Source: Cherax quadricarinatus
Taxonomy: Eukaryota; Arthropoda; Malacostraca; Decapoda; Parastacidae
Reading direction: 5' to 3'
Assembly (NCBI RefSeq): GCF_038502225.1
Contig: NC_091369.1
Location: forward strand, 200,001 to 264,000
DNA: 64,000 bases
Position 1 is the first letter of the stretch; each line of letters begins with the position of its first letter. This document shows positions 46,346-58,234 of the stretch, one piece after another. The notes beneath the pieces were generated by a model, which did no database searches, was not told the origin of the DNA, and saw only the letters and a list, made by a program, of their open reading frames with translations. The translations under genes and the position numbers were made by a program.

Positions 46346-46689
46346 CTAATTAAGCGAAACTTCACAGCAACTATTGCTAGTTCCAACCAGCGCTTGATTT
46401 TCTAGAGGGAGTTTAAAATTGGAACATAAGAAAGGAAGAACGCTGGAGCAGGCCTATTAGCCCATACTAGGCAGTTCTTTCTCAAACCCAAAATCACTAA
46501 CAAAAATATTTGCCCAACCCATTTTCAGTGATACCCAAGGAATAAGCTTTGGTAACTTAATTAACGCATGCTCAAGTCCCACTCAAATCCACTCTCTCAT
46601 GGCTGTATAAAGTCGAAATTCATGGCACAATGAGAACGAAAAAGAAGTAGTGGGTGTTGTGTCTCCTTCCCCAAACTCAACCTGGAAAA
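46346..46689. other. Spacer with a retroelement scrap
   Basis: 46430-46520 (GAGCAGGCCTATTAGCCCAT) looks like a dispersed repeat found at the end of LINEs; the rest is unannotated. Confidence 0.4.
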
Positions 46690-47705
46690 CTGTAAACGTT
46701 ATCATGTTAAACAGTGCTCCTCGTACTGCAGTGTTGGAGACCACTAACATTATCATGTTAAACAGTGCTCCTCGTATTGCACAGTGTTGGAGACCACTAA
46801 CATTATCATGTTAAACAGTGCTCCTCGTACTGCACAGTGTTGGAGACCACTAACATTATCATGTTAAACAGTGCTGCTCGTACTGTACAATGTTGGAGAC
46901 CACTAACATTATCATGTTAAACAGTGCTCCTCGTACTGCACAGTGTTGGAGACCACTAACATTATCATGTTAAACAGTGCTCCTCGTACTGCACAGTGTT
47001 GGAGACCACTAACATTATCATGTTAAACAGTGCTCCTCGTACTGCACAGTGTTGGAGACCACTAACATTATCATGTTAAACAGTGCTCCTCGTACTGCAC
47101 AGTGTTGGAGACCACTAACATTATCATGTTAAACAGTGCTCCTCGTACTGCACAGTGTTGGAGACCACTAACATTAGCATGTCAAACAGTGGTCCTCGTA
47201 CTGCACAGTGTTGGAGACCACTAACATTAGCATGTCAAACAGTGGTCCTCGTAGTGCACAATGTTGGAGACCACTAACATTAGCATGTCAAACAGTGGTC
47301 CTCGTAGTGCACAATGTTGGAGACCACTAACATTAGCATGTCAAACAGTGGTCCTCGTAGTGCACAATGTTGGAGACCACTAACATTATCATGTTAAACA
47401 GTGGTCCTCGTAGTGCACAATGTTGGAGACCACTAACATTAGCATGTCAAACAGTGGTCCTCGTAGTGCACAATGTTGGAGACCACTAACATTAGCATGT
47501 CAAACAGTGGTCCTCGTAGTGCACAATGTTGGAGACCACTAACATTATCATGTTAAACAGTGGTCCTCGTAGTGCACAATGTTGGAGACCACTAACATTA
47601 GCATGTCAAACAGTGGTCCTCGTAGTGCACAATGTTGGAGACCACTAACATTAGCATGTCAAACAGTGGTCCTCGTAGTGCACAATGTTGGAGACCACTA
47701 GGTTA
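46690..47705. repeat. 53-bp minisatellite with two subtypes
   Basis: About 19 copies of a unit starting GTTGGAGACCACTAACATTA. The left part has ATCATGTTAAACAGTGCTCC...ACTGCACAG, the right part AGCATGTCAAACAGTGGTCC...AGTGCACAA. Mosaic units in the right part combine the two. Confidence 0.95.
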
Positions 47706-47905
47706 GAGGTGAACTCTTTTGCTGTCGTGTTCTGTTCTCTTATATCTGGTGTGGGTTTCATGACAATATGTCTCTGTGTGATATATTGTAGGGATTTTAA
47801 ACTCACCTCCATAAGTCATATTGTTTTTATAACTTCCAGAACGAGACCACATTGTTGTACCAGTGATTTATGGTCTGATTTTGTCTGCCATGATCGTCTC
47901 ACTCA

Positions 47906-47910
<5 letters not shown>

Positions 47911-47969
<59 letters not shown>
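47911..47969. repeat. (TG)n microsatellite
   Basis: About 29 TG units. The frame across it is not a gene. Confidence 0.95.
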
Positions 47970-47973
<4 letters not shown>

Positions 47974-48059
47974 CAATATGCAATAAAATATTTTCGAAAT
48001 TTCACTTGTAAATTTTAGGCAAGACACAATAACCTTTGACAAAATTTTAATAAGACGGT

Positions 48060-48960
48060 AAATTGTCTTTGGTCATAGACATAAACAAAATCTTCAAATG
48101 GGCCACTCAAAACAATATGAAGTTCAATGAAGAGAAATTTCAAGTATTCAGATATGGAAAACTTGAGGAAATTAAAACTGTATCAGGGTATACGACAAAT
48201 TCTAACCATACAATGGAGCGAAAAGGTAATGTGAAGGACCTGGCAGTGATAATGTCAGAGGATCTCGCCTTCAAAGACCACAACAATGTATCTACTGCAT
48301 CTGCTAGGAAAATGATAGGATGGATAATGAGAACCTTCAAAACTAGGGACGCCAAGCCCATGATGATTCTCTTCAAATCACTTGTTCTCTCTAGGCTGGA
48401 ATACTGCTGTACACTAACTGCCTCCTTCAAGGCAGGGGAAATTGCTGACCTGGAGAGTATACAAAGAACTTTCACTGCACACACAAGTACGGTAAGTCAC
48501 CTAAATTACTGGGAACGGTTGAAGGTCCTTGATCTGTATTTCCTGGAGCGCAGGCGAAAGAGATACATGCTAATATACACTTGGAAAATCCTAGAGGGAT
48601 TAGTACCAAACTTTCACACGAAAATCACTCCCTATGACAGCAAAAGACTCGGGAGAAGATGCAACATTCCCCCGATGAAAGCAGAGGCGCCACGAGTACA
48701 CTGAGAGACAAAACAGTAAGTGTCCGGGGCCCAGGACTGTTCAACTGCCTCCCAGCATACATAAGGGGGATTACCAATAGACTCCTGGCTGTCTTCAAGA
48801 AGGCACTGGACAGGCAACTAAAGTCAGTACCTGACCAACCGGGCTGTGGTTCGTATGTCAGTTTGCGTGCGGCCAGCAGTAACAGCCGGGTTGATCAGAC
48901 TATGATCTACCACGAGGCCTAGTCTCAGAATGGGCCGCGGGGGTGTTGACCTCCCGAAAC
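48060..48960 (+). pseudogene. LINE family B, 5'-truncated copy
   Basis: Starts after the RT active site. 48063-48704 encodes FKWATQNNMKFNEEKFQVFR, MMILFKSLVLSRLEYCCTLT and YTWKILEGLVPNFH. A one-base loss in an A run near 48680 moves the rest (LFNCLPAYIRGI; SVPDQPGCGSYVSLRAASSN) to another frame ending near 48922. The tail reads GGGGGTGTTGACCTCCCGAA. Dead, but otherwise well preserved. Confidence 0.9.
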
Positions 48961-48988
48961 CCTCTCCAATATTTTTCCTTGAAGCCTT

Positions 48989-49042
48989 TTTATCTATATA
49001 TATCTATATATATCTATATATATCTATATATATCTATATATA

Positions 49043-49126
<84 letters not shown>
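48989..49126. repeat. (TATCTATATA)n and (TA)n
   Basis: Decamers TATCTATATA for about 58 bp, then (TA)n with one TAATAT break near 49081. Confidence 0.95.
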
Positions 49127-49673
<547 letters not shown>

Positions 49674-49889
49674 GTTATTCTCTTGTGTATATTAGTTTTC
49701 CTATATTATTACTAAGTGTCTTCATTGTGAAGGTGTTGTTCGATGAATAAGGTACATATGGTACCTCTGTATACCCAGGGCAAAGGAGGAAGGCATAACT
49801 AGGGTACCAATTACGTCTTGATGACTTTAAAAAATTTACCGAGATTAATCTTGCGGGGTCATCTTTACGGCTGGCCCGGTGCTCGGTCA

Positions 49890-50086
49890 GAGAGAGAGAG
49901 AGAGAGAGAATTGACCAAATGAAATCTCTGGCCGTCAGATGGCTTCAACTTCTTCCTGTTCCCAATATGCATGTCTCATAACAAAAAGTCTTTCAAATGA
50001 GCTGATGTAAGTAGCAACTCTTAGCTTGTAAATAAAGTTAGGAACCCTAAACTTAACCTTATAAAATCCTGTGTTTGAAGAGAGAG
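49890..50086 (+). pseudogene. LINE family D 3' end between short GA runs
   Basis: Reverse-complement match to 44651-44788: GGCTTCAACTTCTTCCTGTT, TCAAATGAGCTGATGTAAGT and AACCTTATAAAATCCTGTGT. (GA)n flanks it at 49890-49909 and a short GAGAGAGA follows at about 50080. Confidence 0.8.
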
Positions 50087-50165
50087 AACATAGCACATAT
50101 TCACTACTTAGCACTACACGTCCCATCACGGACATTAGCTGAACCCGTGTATTGTTTACAAAGGT

Positions 50166-50351
50166 TTGACATGTGACCAGCCAAAGTGTGTGAGTAGTGC
50201 AGACAATGGCGAGTCAAACAGGAAGCAAAACACAATAGAAAACATCAGCAAAATGAATGTAAATAAACTGAGGAGAGACCCCCCAATGGACCGAGAGAAA
50301 GGGGAGATTAAAAAGAGTTTTGAAAAAGTGAGAAGAACAGAAGTGATTTAA
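50166..50351 (+). CDS. Small hypothetical ORF, doubtful
   Basis: A 61-residue frame (CDQPKCVSSADNGESNRKQN and a Lys/Arg-rich end). Not in a tandem repeat and with a hydrophilic, charged composition. It could be the start of a retroelement ORF1 or a chance frame. No domain is recognised. Confidence 0.15.
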   Translation: MTCDQPKCVSSADNGESNRKQNTIENISKMNVNKLRRDPPMDREKGEIKKSFEKVRRTEVI

Positions 50352-50641
50352 GAAAAGCTGATCAAACAGACGAGGTAAGACAAAAGTGGAAAGTTAATTT
50401 CTAGTGAGAAGAACAAGGCTTTGTTTTGTTTAGGTGTTTTTTGCGGTTGCCATGAAAGACAAACACAGGAGTGTGACAAGAACGACAACAGGATATATAC
50501 ACCAAGAGATATACGTCTCTCACTGTTTATACACAGAGTTTAGGTTGTAAATAGTATGGCAGTGTTGACAAGCTGTATATGAGGATACTTACGTATAATT
50601 TGGGATATTTTTAAAAGAAACGTTTAGCCACGTGTGACAGA

Positions 50642-50936
50642 TGAGTTAAGATCCACACAAGTTGAATACTTAGCTGAGATCCACACAAGTTGAATACTTA
50701 GCTGAGATCCACACAAGTTGAATACTTAGCTGAGATCCACACAAGTTGAATACTTAGCTGAGATCCACACAAATTGAATACGTAGCTGAGATCCACACGA
50801 GTTGAATACTTAGCTGAGATCCACACAAACTGAAAACTTAGCTGAGATCCACACAAGTTGAATACTTAGCTGAGATCCACACAAGTTGAATACTTAGCTA
50901 AGGTCCTCACAAGTTGAATACTTAGCTGAGGTCCAC
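50642..50936. repeat. 28-bp minisatellite
   Basis: About ten copies of GAGATCCACACAAGTTGAAT plus ACTTAGCT. Confidence 0.93.
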
Positions 50937-51200
50937 ACCAGGTTACTCTCAGTACCCCTCACCTGGTGGTGGCTCACTGGTCACCAGGCTATTTTCAGTA
51001 CCCTTCACCTGGTGGTGGCTCACTGGTCACCAGGCTACTCTCAGTACCCTTCACCTGGTGGTGGCTCACTGGTCACCAGGCTACTCTCAGTACCCCTCAC
51101 TTGGTAGTGGCTCACTGGTCACCAGGCTACTCTCAGTACCCCTCACTTGGTGGTGGCTCACTGGTCACCAGGCTACTCTCAGTACCCCTCACTTGGTGGT
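50937..51200. repeat. 46-bp minisatellite
   Basis: Five to six copies starting CACCAGGCTACTCTCAGTAC and ending GTGGTGGCTCACTGGT. It directly follows the 28-bp array. Confidence 0.92.
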
Positions 51201-51454
51201 GAAAAACTAGGTATTGTGAAGTGAACTGAGGGTACGTTCAGATTTGAACTCTTACGTTACGATACTTAGTTCAACGTTTGAACTTGCAATACAACGTTCG
51301 CAGTTGAGCAAAAACGTCTTCAATATAAATTGCTACGTTTTGTAAGTTATGTTGTATCGTCGAATAACCCAGAAAATGTAATTTCGCACCTCACTCGTGA
51401 CGTTTATGCATATATTTATTTATATTTTTATGTAATTATATTTAGTTATTTATT

Positions 51455-51560
51455 TAGGAAAATTGGATACATCACACTGTGCTGCTACCCTGTTCTGTAT
51501 GATAATTACACAGTGGGAACAAAAGCTGGCTTTCTTTCTTTGTCATATTCCATCACACAG
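51455..51560 (+). repeat. Dispersed repeat family H
   Basis: Shares GCTGCTACCCTGTTCTGTAT, ATTACACAGTGGGAACAAAA and CATATTCCATC with 55515-55605 and 61496-61640. Origin unknown. Confidence 0.65.
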
Positions 51561-51582
51561 GATAATAGTGCTCATACATGGC

Positions 51583-52275
51583 GTTGGAATGTGTCAGCCT
51601 GAGCTGGGAGACTTCGGTAGGGTGTTGGAATGTGTCAGCCTGAGCTGGGAGACTTCGGTAGGGTGTTGGAATGTGTCAGCCTGAGCTGGGAGACTTCGGT
51701 AGGGTGTTGGAATGTGTCAGCCTGAGCTGGGAGACTTCGGTAGGGTGTTGGAATGTGTCAGCCTGAGCTGGGAGACTTCGGTAGGGTGTTGGAATGTGTC
51801 AGCCTGAGCTGGGAGACTTCACTAGGGTGTTGGAATGTGTCAGCCTGAGCTGGCAGACTTCACTAGGGTGTTGGAATGTATAAGCCTGAGCTGGGAGACT
51901 TCACTAGGGTGTTGGAATGTGTCAGCCTGAGCTGGGAGACTTCACTAGGGTGTTGGAATGTGCCAGCCTGAGCTGGGAGACTTCGGTAGGGTGTTGGAAT
52001 GTGTCAGCCTGAGCTGGGAGACTTCACTAGGGTGTTGGAATGTGCCAGCCTGAGCTGGGAGACTTCAGTAGGGCGTTGGAATGTGTCAGCCTGAGCTGGG
52101 AGACTTCAGTAGGTGCTGGAATGTCAGCCTGAGCTGGGAGACTTCAGTAGGGCGTTGGAATGTGTCAGCCTGAGCTGGGAGACTTCAGTAGGGTGTTGGA
52201 ATGTGTCAGCCTGAGCTGGGAGACTTCAGTAGGGTGTTGGAATGTGTCAGCCTGAGGGAAGACTTCAGTAGGGTG
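51583..52275. repeat. 41-bp minisatellite
   Basis: About 16 copies starting GTGTTGGAATGTGTCAGCCT and ending in GACTTCGGTAGG or GACTTCACTAGG. The CGG and CAC forms sit mainly in separate blocks, and the right end has a third form, CAG. Confidence 0.95.
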
Positions 52276-52468
52276 ATGAGGATATCTTCATTAAAGGTTC
52301 ATCAGCTACGGCAGCTGATGACAGTGATAGTAACTCCAGCAGAACTGGAGTTACTGTCATACTATCCCTTGGGAATTGCAGTCTTTCGGTATAGTCTGTC
52401 CCGTATACAGAAGAACAATAAAGAATTATGTATAGGAAAGAAAAGAAAAAGAGGGTGCTCGTGGTGAT

Positions 52469-52496
52469 GGGGTGGGGGGTGGGGGGTGGGGGGTCG
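52469..52496 (+). other. G-quadruplex candidate
   Basis: Four G runs of 4-6 bases separated by single T bases. The spacing fits an intramolecular G-quadruplex with one-base loops. Confidence 0.7.
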
Positions 52497-52634
52497 CCTT
52501 CCAGCCTTGGTATTAACAAGTGTAAATGCTGGAACCAGGCCAGGGGAGACCCAAATCTGCCCTGGGTGAAGGGTGAGAGAAGGAAGACGGAGAAAGAGAA
52601 AGCAACTTAAAATAACTAAGGAAATGAAAAATGT

Positions 52635-52919
<285 letters not shown>

Positions 52920-53059
52920 GTACATATGTGTGTGTGCATTGAGGGCCAGGTGACAGTGCGTTTGATGTTAAGCCGAATGTTTATATTCGTGATGGGCGTG
53001 GTCGTGTTCTCTTGTTTAGTGTGAACACAGTTGCGTCTCCACTCTAATTTGTGCGTGTA

Positions 53060-53061
<2 letters not shown>

Positions 53062-53142
<81 letters not shown>
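53062..53142. repeat. (CT)n microsatellite
   Basis: About 40 units with one TTT break. Unlike the arrays at 39-45 kb, no LINE D end borders it. Confidence 0.95.
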
Positions 53143-53147
<5 letters not shown>

Positions 53148-53689
53148 TACGCTAGACCTTCTAAATGTGCACAAAAATATAAGCATGATACACAGAGCAG
53201 TTATGATCTTCAGAGACCGTGGCTCTGACCCCTCACACTACCTCTTACTCCCGTATATGGTAACTGCAGTAATATTTCTCTCTGCAAGTATCCTAACATC
53301 ACGCTAATGTTATTTTTACCTCAGTAAACAGTTACCACCACCACCACTATAATTACCGATAACATATCCATCATGACAACTCACAAATACTGCTATCACA
53401 AACAGTAATCACCACAACCGCGACTATAACCACCACAGTCACAGTCGTAGTAACAACCACCACAAACAACCATCGTGACAACAACCACAAATATTACCAT
53501 CACACTGGTCACCACAACCACCACAGTAACAATAGTAATAACAACTATTGTCTCTGCATACGTAATAACAAGAGATTGCAGTTGTATTGTTCAGACGTGT
53601 TTAAATAACTACTTTTATCAATTTGCAAGAATGATGTAACCCGAAACAGCAACCCAGTGTTTGTTTTTTTATTGATTCCTTTTTATTAA
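53143..53689. other. Spacer with a cryptic CCA/ACA-rich region
   Basis: 53325-53560 is rich in ACCACCACC, ACAACCACC and similar phrases without a fixed period. No gene. Confidence 0.5.
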
Positions 53690-53830
53690 TATAGTCATTG
53701 GAAGTTTTAAAACAGCAAGGGGAAATGGGAGGTAATCAGGTTTAATCCGAGGAAAGGGAGGATAGCTTCACTTCTTTAGATCAAGATCTCTTCCCCAGTT
53801 CCAGGGAACATTTACTCTCCCTCAGAGTTT
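53690..53830 (+). repeat. SINE-like family L
   Basis: CATTGGAAGTTTTAAAACAG, AATCAGGTTTAATCCGAGGA and TTTAGATCAAGATCTCTTCC match the other family L copies. Confidence 0.72.
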
Positions 53831-54102
53831 TTTTTATATTACAAAATCATGTAAAATCACTCGTGAAAAGTAAAGTTTCTTGATTTTCAGGTTCTTGAAG
53901 TAATTGTTTTTTTTTTTTGTGTGTGTGGATGTAAGGGTCGGGATTTTATAAATGTTGAATTGTTTAATAAATTCTTGAGGATTTACAGGTGTGAATGGAA
54001 TTGTTCCCGGCTTATTGCTGCTTTTGCTGTTAAAAAAAATAACAGCTTTATTAATGACGTTGAGTGTGTTAGTGTTTCCTGCTGAGAACCACCACTTACG
54101 TT

Positions 54103-54235
54103 ATTTAAGGTTTGTCAGGAAACATGACAATTGTTTCCTGACGCGGATCTTAGTCAGATGATGCCCCGCAGTTGGAGCTTTTGGTTATCTGACCGAAGCC
54201 TTCCACTGGCTTACCGGTCCACCCCCTCTAAAAAT
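54103..54235 (+). repeat. Dispersed repeat family F
   Basis: GTTTGTCAGGAAACATGACA, TTTCCTGACGCGGATCTTAG and GGTCCACCCCC match 42375-42512. Confidence 0.72.
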
Positions 54236-54782
54236 TAAGGTTACGTGAAAACCAGCAAGTCAGTGTTTACATATATATATACATGCATACATATAGAATT
54301 ATTTGATAGGAAGGCCCACCTCCATCTTGTACACTGGTATGCACCACTGGCATGTTTTGAGTGTTGTGCCGTGGCAGGCCGGCCTCAGGCCAGATGTGCA
54401 TGTAACCCTTCCTACTTGAGATGCTCTAACAGCCTGGAACTATCACCTCCGCCATCAACCCCTGGTGAATACCAGACATCTTTGAACCATAACTTGAGAA
54501 TTATATACGTCTTGCATCTTCTCTTAAGGGACGTTATCAGCCTCTTTCATCATCTTCCCCACCTTCCATTATGCTTATTATTTTCCCTCAAGATTAAATT
54601 CTCCTACTTATTTTCTCGCAAGATTTACTGCCATTACTCATTTTCCCCGATCTTAATATATTTAATTAGTGTAATGCCTTGGATTTAGCTAAATTATACA
54701 ACGTTTGTTTTCACAGTGTTACACTGGATTGCTGAGTCAGTTTGGTGGAAAACGAAAAGTTTGTGTACCATCTTGATTCACA
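54236..54782. other. Unannotated spacer
   Basis: A frame at 54245-54688 is open for 147 codons but has no recognisable domain and looks like chance. Confidence 0.4.
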
Positions 54783-55065
54783 AGAGAGACACTAAGAGAC
54801 AACACGGTAAGTGTCAGGGGCCCAAGACTGTTCAGCTGCCTCCCAGCATACATAAAGGGGATTTCCAATAGACTCCTGGCTGTCTTCAAGAAGGCACTGG
54901 ACAGGCACCTAAAGTCAGTACCTGACCAGCCGGGCTGTGGTTCGTACGTCGGTTTGCGTGTGGCCAGCAGTAAGAGCCTGTTGGTTGATCAGACCCTGAT
55001 CCACCACGAGGCCTGGTCTCAGACCGGGCTGCGAGGGCGTTGACCCCGGAAACCCTCTCCAGGTA
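54783..55065 (+). pseudogene. LINE family B 3' end
   Basis: Matches the last 280 bp of the long copy: LRDNTVSVRGPRLFSCLP-type frame, SVPDQPGCGSYVGLRVAS and the ending TTGACCCCGGAAACCCTCTC. Confidence 0.82.
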
Positions 55066-55244
55066 TACAAAAATCTGTCGGTGTGGTTTAGTGCTTCCCC
55101 GTGTAAATATAAAATTAATATGGAGAGGATTTTTCTTTGTAATGTACACTTAGCCTAGCGTTCTTATAATTCTTATTTTAATCCACTTTGGAAATCGTAG
55201 AAATTGTAATAATGTTGGTAGAATTACCTTACAATATGTTAGGT

Positions 55245-55345
55245 CAAAGGTCACATGTGCAACTAATGTGACATTTTATTGTTGTAACGTTTCACTCTCC
55301 AGGAGTTTTGTCAAGCCGTTACGACCTGACAAAGTCTGGTTCACT
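55245..55345 (-). repeat. Hammerhead-like foldback piece, one arm
   Basis: ACATGTGCAACTAATGTGAC and GTAACGTTTCACTCTCCAGG match the left arm of 32826-32952; the second arm is missing. Confidence 0.7.
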
Positions 55346-55514
55346 TGAAATATTTTCTCTTTCTCGGCCCCCCTCCCCATCTCTCTTTCACCGAAGAAAA
55401 TATGTAATTAAAGTTACGCAGATTTTTTAAATGCTTATTTTTCACGTTTTTTTTTTCACCAGGACTAAAGTATATGATATGGATACCAGACCAGCCATTC
55501 AGTTTTTATTTAGC

Positions 55515-55605
55515 AAAATTGGATACAGCCGCAGTGTGCTGCTGCCCTATTTTCTATATTTACACAGTAAGAACGAAAGCTAATCTTTCCCTGTTATATT
55601 CCATC
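55515..55605 (+). repeat. Dispersed repeat family H
   Basis: AATTGGATACAGCCGCAGTG and ATATTCCATC match 51462-51556. A further inverted scrap lies at 55720-55785. Confidence 0.6.
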
Positions 55606-55779
55606 TTTCTCCTCCCTCCCCTTTGTTTTCTGGCCCATTGTAGGAAACTTAGCTAGCTTATGTTTCCACAGGTATACTGCAGGTAGGCAGTGTTATTTAT
55701 ATAGGATATAGTAGCCGCACACTGTGGGTGTTCCCACACTGTAACTATCATATAGAATGTGGTAGCCGCACACTGCTAA

Positions 55780-55953
55780 TGTTCCGTTTTGGTAAAACAG
55801 GAAAACTGTGTGAGCAGCATTGTTGCAGTTAATACTGTGGCTGGCATCAAGTTGTCCTCGTGCTCATTAAGCAGGGTCGAGGAGCGCCCTAGCCGCCGTG
55901 TGAGCAAGAATGTGCTGGAGGACAAAAACCGGCGCGTGTTTCCTCTGGTGTGA
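55780..55953 (+). CDS. Possible terminal exon of an unknown gene (weak)
   Basis: The frame is open from 55780 to TGA at 55951-55953. From 55801 it reads ENCVSSIVAVNTVAGIKLSS, followed by a charged stretch with EERPSRR, VLEDKNRR and FPLV. AAAACAG before 55801 could be a splice acceptor, though its pyrimidine tract is poor. Local GC is clearly higher than in the flanks. No family is recognised; chance is a real alternative. Confidence 0.2.
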   Translation, partial: CSVLVKQENCVSSIVAVNTVAGIKLSSCSLSRVEERPSRRVSKNVLEDKNRRVFPLV

Positions 55954-55989
55954 CCTCTACCTCCTCCACTACCCCCCTACCCCCACCTT

Positions 55990-56122
55990 CCCCTTAGTCT
56001 GTCCTCCTCCCTTCCCCAGTACCTCGCCAGCACACGAAGTCTGTCTTCCCTTCCCCAGTACCTCGCCAGAACATTAAGTCTGTCTTCCTCCCTCCACCAG
56101 TACCTCGCCAGCACACTAAGTA
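55990..56122. repeat. Three-copy minisatellite of about 42-46 bp
   Basis: Units contain CCAGTACCTCGCCAGCACAC and AAGTCTGTCTTCC. Confidence 0.85.
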
Positions 56123-56631
56123 CATTACATGGGCACTTCAGTATATTATTATGTTGTGATCTTGTGTTTTGAATGGGATGTAAAACCCAGCGGATGCTTA
56201 GGCACCGAAGGGATTATCATATGAGTGTGACCTGTGTCAGGAGAGACTGTTGTTTCCAGACAAACGAAGCACCGCCAAGCCTGACCCAGGGCTGGGGTGC
56301 GGCAGTAGCAAACCTCTCGAAACTCGTCAAAGGTATATGCATCACTTCCCCCACCTGTGAGGCAACCTGTACCTGCAAGCTACATCCACTTCCCTCCCTC
56401 CCTCCCAGTCATCTCTCAGACACTCGTGCAACTCACTCCTTATACCTATGCAACTTACACTACTACAACTCACCCTCACCCTTACAACATAAACTCTCCT
56501 GAACATTAAAATGGTATAAAATACCGACAGGATCGACGACCCAAATGATTTCTTCATGAATGAGCCTCAAAACTCCATAAATGTATGCCAGATTTCCGAC
56601 ATTACCCTAACTCGAAAAAGCCATTGACAAC

Positions 56632-57054
56632 ATGCCCATGCACTCAGCCCCGGGTCCAGACTCGTGGAACTCTGTTTTCATTAAGAACTGCAAGAAACCC
56701 CTCTCGCGTGCCCTAAGTACACTATGGAGGAGGAGCTTCGACATGGGTGAAATTCCACAGTTACTTAAAACGACGGATATAGCCCCACTCCATAAAGGTG
56801 GCAGCAAAGCATTAGCTAAGAACTATAAACCAATAGCTCTGACGTCCCACATCATAAAAGTCTTTGAAAGAGTGCTAAGAAGCAGGATTGCAAATCACCT
56901 GGATTCCCAAAATCTGCACAATCCAGGGCAACATGGGTTCAGGGCAGGTCTCTCCTGCCTCTCACAACTACTGGATCACTATGATATGGCCTTGGATGCA
57001 CTGGAAGAAAATCAGAATGCAGATGTAATATACACAGACTGCAAAAGCATTTGA
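56632..57054 (+). pseudogene. LINE B reverse transcriptase, N-terminal half
   Basis: Frame encodes MPMHSAPGPDSWNSVFIKNC, TDIAPLHKGG, KNYKPIALTSHIIKVFERVL and QHGFRAGLSCLSQLLDHYD, the first RT blocks. It ends at TGA near 57052 because the ..TDCAKAFDK.. region has lost bases. The true frame starts upstream (shifted near 56613). Confidence 0.88.
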
Positions 57055-58234
57055 CAAATGCGATCATGGCGTAATAGCCCATAAAATACGTGCTAAAGGA
57101 ATAACTGGGAAAGTGGGGAGATGGATCTTCAACTTCCTGACAAATCGAACACAAAGAGTAGTTGTCAACAGAGTTAAATCGGAGGCTGCCATAGTGAAGA
57201 GCTCTGTTCCACAAGGCACACTACTCGCCTCCATCTTATTCCTCATCCTCATATCAGAAATAGACAGAGATATACATCACAGCACCGTATCATTCTTTGC
57301 GGATGATACTAGGATCTGCATGAGGCTGTCATCTGCTGAGGACGCGGTTAACCTCCAAGAAAATATAAACAAAGTTTTCCAGTGGGCAACGGTAAACAAT
57401 ATGATGTTCAATGAGGACAAATTCCAACTACGCCGTTATGGAAAACTGGAGGAGATAATAACTAGAACAGAGTATACTACAGACTCTGGCCATACAATAG
57501 AGCGGAAAAATAATGTAAGGGACCTGGGAGTAGTAATGTCTGAGGATCTCACTTTCAAGGATCACAACAGTGCCACGATCGCACGTGCAAAGAAAATGAT
57601 AGGATGGATAATGAGAACGTTCAAAACGAGAGATGCCAAACCAATGATGATCCTTTTCAAATCACTTGTTCTCTTTAGGCTGGAATACTGCTGTACATTA
57701 ACATCTTCATTAAAAGCAGGTGAAATCGCAAATCTAGAGAGTGTACAGAGATCCTTTACTGCACGTATAAGTTCTGTCAAGCACCTTAACTACTGGGAAC
57801 GCTTGGAAGCACTTGACTTGTACTCGTTGAAACGCAGGAGGGAGAGATATATCATAATCTACACTTGGAAAATCCTGGAAGGAATGGTCCCAAATCTGCA
57901 CACAGAAATCACTCCCTACGAAAGTAAAAGACTGGGCAGGCGATGCAAAATGCCCCCAATTAAAAGTAGGGGCGCCATTAGTACACTAAGGGAAAACACC
58001 GTAAGTGTCCGGGGCCTAAGACTGTTCAACAGCCTCCCATCAAGCATTAGGGGAATTGCCAATAAACCCCTGGCTGCCTTCAAGAGACAGCTGGACAGAT
58101 ACCTAAAGTCAGTGCCGGATCAGCCAGGCTGTGGCTCGTACGTTGGACTGCGTGCGGCCAGCAGCAACAGCCTAGTTGATCAGGCCCTGATCCATCGGGA
58201 GGCCTGGTCATGGACCGGGCCGCGGGGGCGTTGA
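57041..58234 (+). CDS. LINE B reverse transcriptase C-terminal half and tail domain
   Basis: Open in frame from 57041 (first Met 57113, 373 codons). Contains FLTNRTQRVVVNRV, SSVPQGTLLASILFLILISE and the catalytic FADD at residues 62-65 from the Met, then FNEDKFQLRRYGKLEEI, MMILFKSLVLFRLEYCCTLT and YTWKILEGMVPNLH. It ends in the family signature SVPDQPGCGSYVGLRAASSN and TGPRGR. The coding sequence reaches to within about 30 bp of the element's 3' end, so there is almost no 3' untranslated region. Confidence 0.88.
   Translation, partial: AKAFDKCDHGVIAHKIRAKGITGKVGRWIFNFLTNRTQRVVVNRVKSEAAIVKSSVPQGTLLASILFLILISEIDRDIHHSTVSFFADDTRICMRLSSAEDAVNLQENINKVFQWATVNNMMFNEDKFQLRRYGKLEEIITRTEYTTDSGHTIERKNNVRDLGVVMSEDLTFKDHNSATIARAKKMIGWIMRTFKTRDAKPMMILFKSLVLFRLEYCCTLTSSLKAGEIANLESVQRSFTARISSVKHLNYWERLEALDLYSLKRRRERYIIIYTWKILEGMVPNLHTEITPYESKRLGRRCKMPPIKSRGAISTLRENTVSVRGLRLFNSLPSSIRGIANKPLAAFKRQLDRYLKSVPDQPGCGSYVGLRAASSNSLVDQALIHREAWSWTGPRGR

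Noticed and set aside
46690..47705. Regular repeats resembling a CRISPR array
   Set aside because: Units are contiguous 53-bp copies without unique spacers, and the DNA is eukaryotic.
50642..51200. Regular direct repeats as possible CRISPR
   Set aside because: No variable spacers; ordinary minisatellites.
54245..54688. 147-residue ORF
   Set aside because: No recognisable domain, hydrophobic low-complexity end and AT-rich context; likely chance.
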